DNA of 64,000 nt from Kwoniella bestiolae CBS 10118 (lineage: Eukaryota > Basidiomycota > Tremellomycetes > Tremellales > Cryptococcaceae). The notes beneath the pieces were generated by a model that saw only the letters and a list, made by a program, of their open reading frames with translations, ran no database searches and had not been told where the DNA came from. Below are positions 57,701 to 64,000 of this stretch, one piece after another (the first letter of the stretch is position 1; each line of letters begins with the position of its first letter). The stretch is taken from assembly GCF_000512585.2 (NCBI RefSeq), contig NC_089242.1, positions 2,914,001 through 2,978,000 of the forward strand, written 5' to 3'. The position numbers and the translations under genes are program-made.

Positions 57701-59401
57701 CGATGGTCCAGCTGATGAATCCCTTGAATTTGATCTCGAGTTTCGTCCAGAGACAACGGTGGATACAGGTGTGAATCCACCTTTACATTGCTGTTCACAG
57801 GTGAGACAGAGACTTTGTATGAGGTAGAAATGATCATCAGCCTTTTGAGCCTTGAAAGGAGACCTAGCGAGACTTACCACTCGATGTTATTTCGACCGAC
57901 TGCGAGAAAGGTGGGTCAGCAAGCGAGAATCAGGAAGACTGGTCGAGTCCAAACATACAGTAGTTTTCACCGCTGCGCAAAGGAAGCAAGGGAAGTTAGC
58001 AAAGCGCTATACAATCTACATCGGTGATAGGCTGGAACTTACTAGAACGTAGTCAGTTCGTCGCCCACTCTGATGGGCTTCAAGACCCGGAAAGTGACGT
58101 ATTTCCCTTGTCTCAACAACTCCACATTGGGGTTACAATCGTGCTATATTCGACGTTAAGCCTCTATTCAGACCGGTACTATAAGATCACTCACATTTAA
58201 GAACCTGGCAGGACCCAAGAAAAGCTGATAACATCTCTTCAACCCCGACCACACAATACTGAAATCTCTTCTTTTCGTCCTATCACTCCTCCTCTGACCC
58301 TTCCTCGTATTACTATCAACCTCTTTCGATTTCCCTTTATCCCTCTTCGCATTTGTCACAGAGGAATGTAAAGACACATCGTCGTCTTCCTCATCACTTC
58401 CTTCTCCCGCATCTGAATCCGTCTCTTCACCAGCAGCTTCCACAGCGACAGCGAAATCCTCTCCAATCTCCATTTCCTCTCTCCACTGATCAGGTAAGGG
58501 AACCACACTTCCCTGTAATTCGTGCATTACCAGTCCAGGCGATAACGGCCTCGTAGCAAAGATCGCCAATTCGGTGTGACCGGTCATGAACGAATATCGA
58601 GAGGTGAGGTGGATTTCGAGTCGAGAGTTTGGTGATAATGGTAAGAGGTATCGACGCAAATGTCTAAAGTAGGAAATATGCAGTCAGCAAAGATTCGCGC
58701 AGGAGAAGGTGCAATTGAGTGGAAATGTAGAATAGCAAACGCACGAAACGAATCGCTCCCTCTGATTCTCCGTCATTTTACTCTCAAGATGAGACTTTAT
58801 CAGATGGAATCTACAGCGTAAATAGGATTTTAGCAATTGTGGCTACACGTTGCAATCTTACAGGTCATGGAGGGATAGAGAGGCATAAGCTCACTCCTGT
58901 AATTTCTGCATAGCACCTTGTAGATTCCCTTTAGTTACGGTCTTGACCACAACGAGGTGTCAGTCAAGTAACAAAGAAGGAAAAGGAAGGGGTAATCACC
59001 TCTTTAACAATATTCAACACCTCATCCGTCTTGAAAGTCGGTCCAACAAACTTGACCTGCTGGGGATGCACACCCAACTTCGTGTTTGGCATACAACCCA
59101 GCTGATCTACAAGAATCCATGATAACAAATCATCATCCGCCGAGAGGTCTTCTGCAGGGTGTGGTAAGAGGTCTTTATCGATTATGACTTTTTCTTTTTC
59201 CTTTGTTGGCGGAAGTAAAGACTGTGAGGACGATGGTCTGGACATTATCGATATGGGTATTGAAGGTGAGGGTGAAGGTTTGATGTATTCCTTCGCTCTT
59301 TCCTTGCCCTTGTCTAGTGGTGCTGCTGGTGGTAGTATATCCCCACCCTCACTGGAGATGACCACTTCGATCGATTCGTCGCGTGATATCGATGTTGACA
59401 T
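54750..59401 (-). CDS. SET9: Histone H4 lysine-20 methyltransferase (SUV420/SET9 family)
   Basis: Chromatin enzyme. Ten exons: 59401-59000, 58941-58895, 58810-58745, 58663-58195, 58143-58043, 57972-57959, 57899-57878, 57812-57159, 57090-55653, 55568-54750; 1343 residues. The family-specific lead LRRYLLPLSP, TSRYSFMTGHTELAIFATRPL and the SET core LFLGPARFLNHDCNPNVEL are present, then VLKPIRVGDELTTFYG. Two tiny exons of 14 and 22 bases follow, and post-SET CLCLTCE. A second Cys block, CATCAKPLTEQIW..HCARCVRH, lies near 565-600, then about 740 residues with a long Glu/Lys/Arg coiled coil, acidic runs and an AT-hook-like KKGRPLGSGK. The 3' end is uncertain: a possible 41-base intron (GTGGGT..TTAG) just before the stop would replace the last residues and end the gene near 54712. 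Confidence 0.9.
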
Positions 59402-59868
59402 GACGATTTGTTTTTGTTGTTGTTTTATCCCTCAAGTCGGCTTCTAACACCACATGTATGTATGTTTTCCAAGTTCTGCAGATACCACTTCTAATGAGGA
59501 GAGAGGAGAATGAGAGAATGGATTATAAGGATATACTGAAGGAAGGTGTTGAATGTATATGTATATTTTCCTCTTTTTCCAATGTTTCCAATGTTTGAGG
59601 CAATACGCAAACAACAATACGAGAGAGTCCTAGTAGTACGAGTGTTATGATCCAACGTAGTACCAGTACCTGTACCAGCAACAGAGTGGTTTTTATGCGG
59701 TGGTGCGCGAAAATGATCAACGCGTCTAGTCTGCTGTTTGTATGGTAACTAGCTACACCATAGCTTTTTACCCTATCTCACCCCGAATCCGAATGTTATT
59801 TTCACTTTCACCTTGTCTCCTCCACTTTCCATCTCCATCCACATAACTCTGATTTGCTAGCTTGGTTG
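59402..59868. other. Divergent promoter region, SET9 / small membrane protein
   Basis: Contains a CGCGAAA box and an ACGCGT box near 59706-59725. No ORF of note. Confidence 0.6.
59706..59725. promoter_or_regulatory. Adjacent SCB-like CGCGAAA and MCB ACGCGT boxes
   Basis: CGCGAAA at 59706-59712 fits the SBF-type CRCGAAA consensus, and ACGCGT at 59720-59725 the MBF consensus. They are 14 bases apart (start to start) in the shared promoter of SET9 and the small membrane protein. Function inferred from motif identity only. Confidence 0.45.
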
Positions 59869-60322
59869 ATGGCCGTCATGAGACTCTCTCAGGTCAACAA
59901 GATTCTCCTGGGATCATGTATAGTAGTCGTACCTTGTAAGTGCACCTTCATTCTTCATAGATATCAGCCGAGAGGGTACTCAGAGTATACTGTCATATCA
60001 ATAGTATCATTCTACGGCGGCTTAGCCATTAAAGAGCATTACCTATCTAATGAGCTGGCTAATGTCGCCGAGAGGAGATCGGCCCCTCATGAACGAGCGA
60101 TGAGAGCGAGGATAGTACAGTGAGTCAAAGCGCTCCCTCGATATCTGTGGTCTTACGCAATCAACGCAGGCCGCCGGTATACCGTTTGATCAATCGAGAA
60201 GCTGACTCTGGACTCTTCTGATTCATCATAGACTCGAGCAAGAACGTAAAGAGCTACTGAAAGAAGGTGAAGATCTTGATGCGAAGATACAAGCCATGAA
60301 GAAACGGATGGCTACTGCTTGA
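59869..60322 (+). CDS. Small single-pass membrane protein with C-terminal coiled coil
   Basis: Exons 59869-59935, 60005-60119, 60232-60322; 90 residues. Layout: short basic start (MAVMRLSQVNK), one hydrophobic helix (about 12-31), then a highly charged helical tail ending QAMKKRMATA with heptad-like spacing. Size and layout resemble small mitochondrial inner-membrane assembly proteins (for example the Pet117 type), but I do not see a diagnostic motif, so no name is given. Intron phases close cleanly and all splice sites are canonical, which supports a real gene. It is divergent from SET9. Confidence 0.65.
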
Positions 60323-61386
60323 AGCACAGCGACTGAACTCCTCGGTACTGAGCTCAAATAAACGAATTTCCTCTGTACCTCGGCGGAGGATCTTCGATAC
60401 CTGTTTCAGCAAGATATGGAAATTCACATAGTTACGAGTAATAGCGTCATCATCCGATTGTTGTACACTAGCACTACCTCCCCAGCACCACACATGTATG
60501 CATTTCACCTCAAATGAGTATATCGTCATACCATGGTCGGTCACCCGCGAGAAAAGAATCTCCAAAGTCGTCTACCGAAGGAGTCTCCCATAATATGTGC
60601 ATCAGCTGAAAGCAGCCAGGTGGCCGTGGTTCATATATTACTAGCTCGGGAGGTCTCTGGTATGAGGGGCAAATGTTGACTGCTCTTATCAGCACTTGAA
60701 CCCATTCTACTTGGATGACTCTAGCTGTTCATGTCGGCACACCGAGACTGTACACTGATCTTCCCTGTCAGGCTGAAGGTGACACGTAGGTGAACTCCAA
60801 GCTCTTGACTATGGTCACCTGTCGTACAGTCGGCCGTACACACAACTCCGATCAAATCAAATTATATCATGTGATTCAAGCAAGTCGATCACCCTCGCCA
60901 TTTGCAGGCTGATCCATAGAATCTGGGAGCCTGACTACTGAACGAATGCATGAGCAACATGATCCATTCTCTCCCGTAGCTGCTATGCCATACTCGACAC
61001 ATACAGTACACTACCATCAGCATTTTTTTCTCTTCTTCTCATACCTACTAGTAAATGGCAAGAACACGCACTCCTTGAGCGGAAAAAGCTGTCCGATCGG
61101 TTCTCGCCGCCGCTTTGCCTCTTTCCCCGCTGTCACACGGACCGAGCCCCGGTTTATTCATATTTCTTCATGTTATCGGCTGATCGTCGGTCCTACTTTA
61201 CCGCACCATGCTGCTTTACATTAATTGTTGTATACATGTTAGTTCAGGTTAAAAGTTTACCAGATAAATATGTATATATAGAGAGAGATGGGGCGGAGAC
61301 ACCGCATGCATCTCTGCTCCTTTCTCTCTTCGTAGAACACAATAGAATAGAACACTTAGAAACGTTGAAAGTACAATAACACAACA
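60323..61386. other. Intergenic between small membrane protein and SDR gene
   Basis: 1.06 kb. A minus-strand open stretch at 60510-60695 reads somewhat protein-like (Pro-rich, acidic end) but has no upstream exon I can connect. The SDR promoter with a TATATATA run lies at the right end. Confidence 0.5.
61273..61280 (+). promoter_or_regulatory. TATA-like element of the SDR gene
   Basis: TATATATA about 110 bases upstream of the ATG at 61387. Called by position and motif. Confidence 0.4.
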
Positions 61387-62891
61387 ATGGCAGACAGTTC
61401 GCATTCCCTCAGTAAATCCGTGCTCGGTACAGACGCCTTGAGCATACCTAAATTGTTTGACGTGAAAGGATGGGTAGCTGTTGGTGAGTTCTTCTTCCCT
61501 CTCTACCTCGCACGCATGCTCAGGATGCTGATCGAAGTTGCTGGATGGATGTAGTGACGGGCGGCGGAACAGGCCTGGGATTAGTGACGGCAGCTGCTCT
61601 CGCTGCGAATGGAGCACGAGTCTACATCACTGGAAGGAGGCTCGAACCCCTCCAACAAGCTGCTAAGGAGGCTTCGTCAGGTCAGGGAGGGGGAGAGTTG
61701 ATTCCTATCCAGGCTGATGCAAGTACCAAGGAGGGTATTCAGAGTACGTCCTTATACCTACTGTCTTTCTTCTCGTCAGTGGTATGGTAGCTGATGATCA
61801 AGGGGGGAATAGAGATGAGAGAGGTCATTGAGAGTAAGGAGAAATGGGTTAATGTACTCGTCAACAGTGAGTATCAGCTGCTTCCTCCACTTTCCTCAGG
61901 TGCACAACAGCTGACCGTTGATCATGATCTCTCTATAGACCACGGTGTATCTCTCGGCCACGCCGATCCCAACGCCGTGGAACAGACCCCAGAAGCATTA
62001 TCCAAGGAGATGTTCGAGAATGAGACATTTGATCATTGGTATGTATCATAATACAGTTTTAAGCTATCTTCTCCCCCTACTCTCCCCGACTTATCTCGAC
62101 TAGTCGGAGACTTTCTTGGGTATATACAGATCATCTGACTTCTCCGGTGACTTAGGCTCGACGCATACCGAATCAATACCGCTTCATACTATTTCACTTC
62201 ATTCGCCTTCCTCCCCTTATTGTCAGCAGCCAGATCAGTCGGTAAATTCCCAGAACCTGGTAATATCCTCAACCTTGGTTCGGTCAGTGGGATATGCAAG
62301 ACCAGTCAGAAAGGTCAATTCAGCTACAACGCCAATAAGTGAGTTTATCTCCTCTCCCTCTTTTCCCGTACAATTGCCCCCAAATACATTGGGGGGCGCT
62401 ACAGAAGCGAATATGTGCTGATTATCATTCGATGGATGATAGAGCCGCTACCATCTCCCTCTCTCACCAACTAGCTACCGAGTTCGCCCGACGAGACCTC
62501 GACGTCCGAGTCAACGTGATTTGTCCGGGATACTTCCCCTCTGGCATGTCCACTATCGAGGATGAGCACCTGGGCTCGTCGAACAAGAAGTACTTCAAGG
62601 AGAGATGGGGTACCCCGTTCGGCAGGGCTGGGAACGCTGTGGACTATGCTCAGAGCGTATTCTCGCTCGTCACCGTGAGTTACGAGTTACAGGAGGATCA
62701 ATCCTGTGGTGATCCAAGCTGACTTGCTGATCTGACGCTAGAACCAATATGTCACTGGGGCTGAGCTGGTCATTGATGGTGGTTGGCTCTTGGTTCAACG
62801 TGAGTGAATACTAACTCGATCAGTTCAGATCGGGGATGTGTACAACAGGGTGGCTAATGACTGTTTTCCATGATCTCAACTAGCTTTCTAA
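61387..62891 (+). CDS. Short-chain dehydrogenase/reductase (SDR)
   Basis: Exons 61387-61483, 61555-61743, 61813-61866, 61939-62038, 62156-62338, 62443-62674, 62742-62799, 62884-62891; 306 residues. Classical SDR marks: VTGGGTGLG (cofactor loop), the RR of TGRR (suggesting NADPH), VNVLVNNHG, NLGSVSG with the catalytic Ser, YNANK (Tyr and Lys), VNVICPGYFPSGM, and the C-terminal VTGAELVIDGGW. No signal peptide. Similar enzymes are often annotated as 3-oxoacyl reductase or rhamnolipid-type reductase; the substrate cannot be assigned. The acceptor at 61812 was chosen because EGIQKMREVIE then reads in frame. The last coding exon is just eight bases, adding Pro-Phe and the stop. Confidence 0.9.
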
Positions 62892-63422
62892 GACTTGTGA
62901 CTATCGGATAAGATCGAAGGATAGGATATTGGATTTCGAATGGACAATAATAACATGAATCGAACGTTATGCAGGGAAATATCAATTTCGACTGAACACC
63001 TACGCGAAACTCGAAGACTCAGTGTGAGCTGGCCACGATACATTGCATGATCGATCACCGTGCTATTGGTTATATTCCAATCTGGACTACTTCGACTGAC
63101 CGACCGTTCTTCATATCTCAATTTCTCACTGAACTGACCAGCCACGGATGGCACTGCGTTCATCAAATGTTCTTCAGGTCAATCACTAATCAATACATAT
63201 ATAAAGCTTTCTCTGCGCTCACTAACCAACAGTTCTTCATCACTCATCCAGATCACCAAAACCAAAACCCAAAAAACATTCTCATTCTCTTCCTTTAACG
63301 ACAGCTTTACGAACCTTCACGACTTTCTCTATCTCAACTAACGATCTCATCTACCAATACATCACGTACCAACCATCAACACCCTTTTAACCCTAACCCC
63401 AATTCCAACTTAGTCAAACACA
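62892..63422. other. Intergenic between SDR gene and small secreted protein
   Basis: Contains TATATAAA near 63200 and then a C/A-rich stretch up to the next ATG, which looks like a roughly 190-base 5' UTR of an expressed gene. Confidence 0.6.
63200..63207 (+). promoter_or_regulatory. TATA box of the small secreted protein gene
   Basis: TATATAAA, about 215 bases upstream of the ATG at 63423, followed by a pyrimidine- and A-rich leader. Confidence 0.5.
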
Positions 63423-64000
63423 ATGAGAACTTCAATCATCGCTGCTCTTTTCCTCTCTATCGCCACCGCCTCGTTCGCTTCTCCCGTGAAGACCGACTCG
63501 GTCGATAAGAAGGTGGCTTCTTACGATACGCCTAAGAATTTTCATCAGGATTGCGATAAGCATAATGTCCAGTGTAGTGAGTGCGATGACTCATGCTCTA
63601 CATTCTCAAAAATTCGAGACTCGTATTGGCTTTGTATTCGATTTGGACTTATATCTTATCTAATGATTGATCGTACAGACGCAATGAACAAGGACGTCTA
63701 CAGCTCAGTCAACCATGGTTCAGGGGCGGTGGGCAAACAGGAAGGTCACTTGGCTCAGACCGGGGTATGTTCCCTCCTATTCACTGCTTGAACACCCTCT
63801 TTCTGGCTCAACGTGATGCAGATATACAGAGAATCCCGCTGATAGGCTAATCCAACGCACAGTCCCAAATCGCCGCTATGGAAGGTCAATCCGACCTGTC
63901 CAAGACCCTTGCAACCGACGGTCCAGTCATCCAACACGATCTGCAAGGGCGGGACCACGGCCACTCGGAGCTCAACGAGGGCGTGAAAAAGACTAGCTCA
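63423..64000 (+). CDS. Small secreted protein, 5' part (continues beyond the window)
   Basis: Exons 63423-63576, 63679-63764, 63863 to the window end; at least 126 residues. A clear signal peptide (about 1-19, ending FASP) precedes a short segment with two Cys (CDKHNVQC), then a Gly/Ser/Gln-rich and charged region without further Cys. Introns are in good agreement with the local consensus. I do not recognise the family. The strong TATA box and leader suggest high expression. The end is cut by the window, so length and C-terminus are unknown. Confidence 0.7.

Noticed and set aside
60510..60695. Minus-strand open stretch with protein-like composition
   Set aside because: No start exon, no family match; may be a gene remnant but nothing proves it.

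Overview
The window is a gene-dense, intron-rich stretch of a fungal nuclear genome. Genes carry many short introns, mostly 50-110 bases, with GTRNGT donors and CTRAY-like branch points. The conserved proteins (SET9, TRK, UGP1, GEA-type ARF-GEF, GINS Psf2, proteasome beta4, GEP4, POM33) and this intron pattern suggest a basidiomycete yeast of the Tremellales (Cryptococcus/Kwoniella type). That assignment is by pattern recognition, not by a database search. All exon chains below were assembled by hand from reading frame, splice signals and conserved protein motifs, and each closes in frame.

Layout. 1-2.0 kb: 3' part of a TRK potassium transporter (+). 2.7-6.4 kb: GPI18 mannosyltransferase and ornithine decarboxylase (both -). 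7.7-11.2 kb: tandem array of three related secreted cysteine-rich genes (WSC-like A, B, C; all +). 11.5-12.2 kb: GFA-family zinc enzyme (-). 12.8-13.8 kb: kinase-like protein (+). 14.2-20.1 kb: GEA/GBF1-type ARF-GEF (-). 20.7-21.9 kb: proteasome subunit PRE1 (+). 22.4-24.6 kb: SGNH-hydrolase-like membrane protein (-). 25.4-26.3 kb: GINS subunit PSF2 (+). 26.9-28.9 kb: two more members of the cysteine-rich family (D +, E -; convergent). 29.3-32.0 kb: PI-PLC (-). 33.6-36.2 kb: pantothenate kinase (+). 38.2-41.4 kb: transcription factor with two C2H2 fingers and a Zn2Cys6 cluster (+). 42.2-43.9 kb: GEP4 phosphatase (+). 44.0-45.4 kb: pICln (-). 46.1-48.8 kb: secreted amidase (+). 49.3-50.7 kb: POM33/TMEM33 (+). 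51.3-53.7 kb: UGP1 (-). 54.7-59.4 kb: SET9 H4K20 methyltransferase (-). 59.9-60.3 kb: small membrane protein (+). 61.4-62.9 kb: SDR oxidoreductase (+). 63.4 kb to the end: 5' part of a small secreted protein (+).

Most genes are single-copy housekeeping genes with no operon-like logic; divergent pairs share promoters. The non-housekeeping element is the five-member secreted family. All five share a three-exon plan. Intron 1 always falls in phase 0 inside a C-x3-C pair, so the last exon-1 codons are Cys-x and the first exon-2 codons are x-x-Cys. Each protein reads as two consecutive WSC-like modules. The two mini-clusters (A-B-C and D-E) each contain both subtypes. Member D has lost its canonical intron-1 donor (ATGAGT instead of GTGAGT) and member A seems to use a GC-AG intron. 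I saw no tRNA, rRNA, CRISPR array or intact transposable element.
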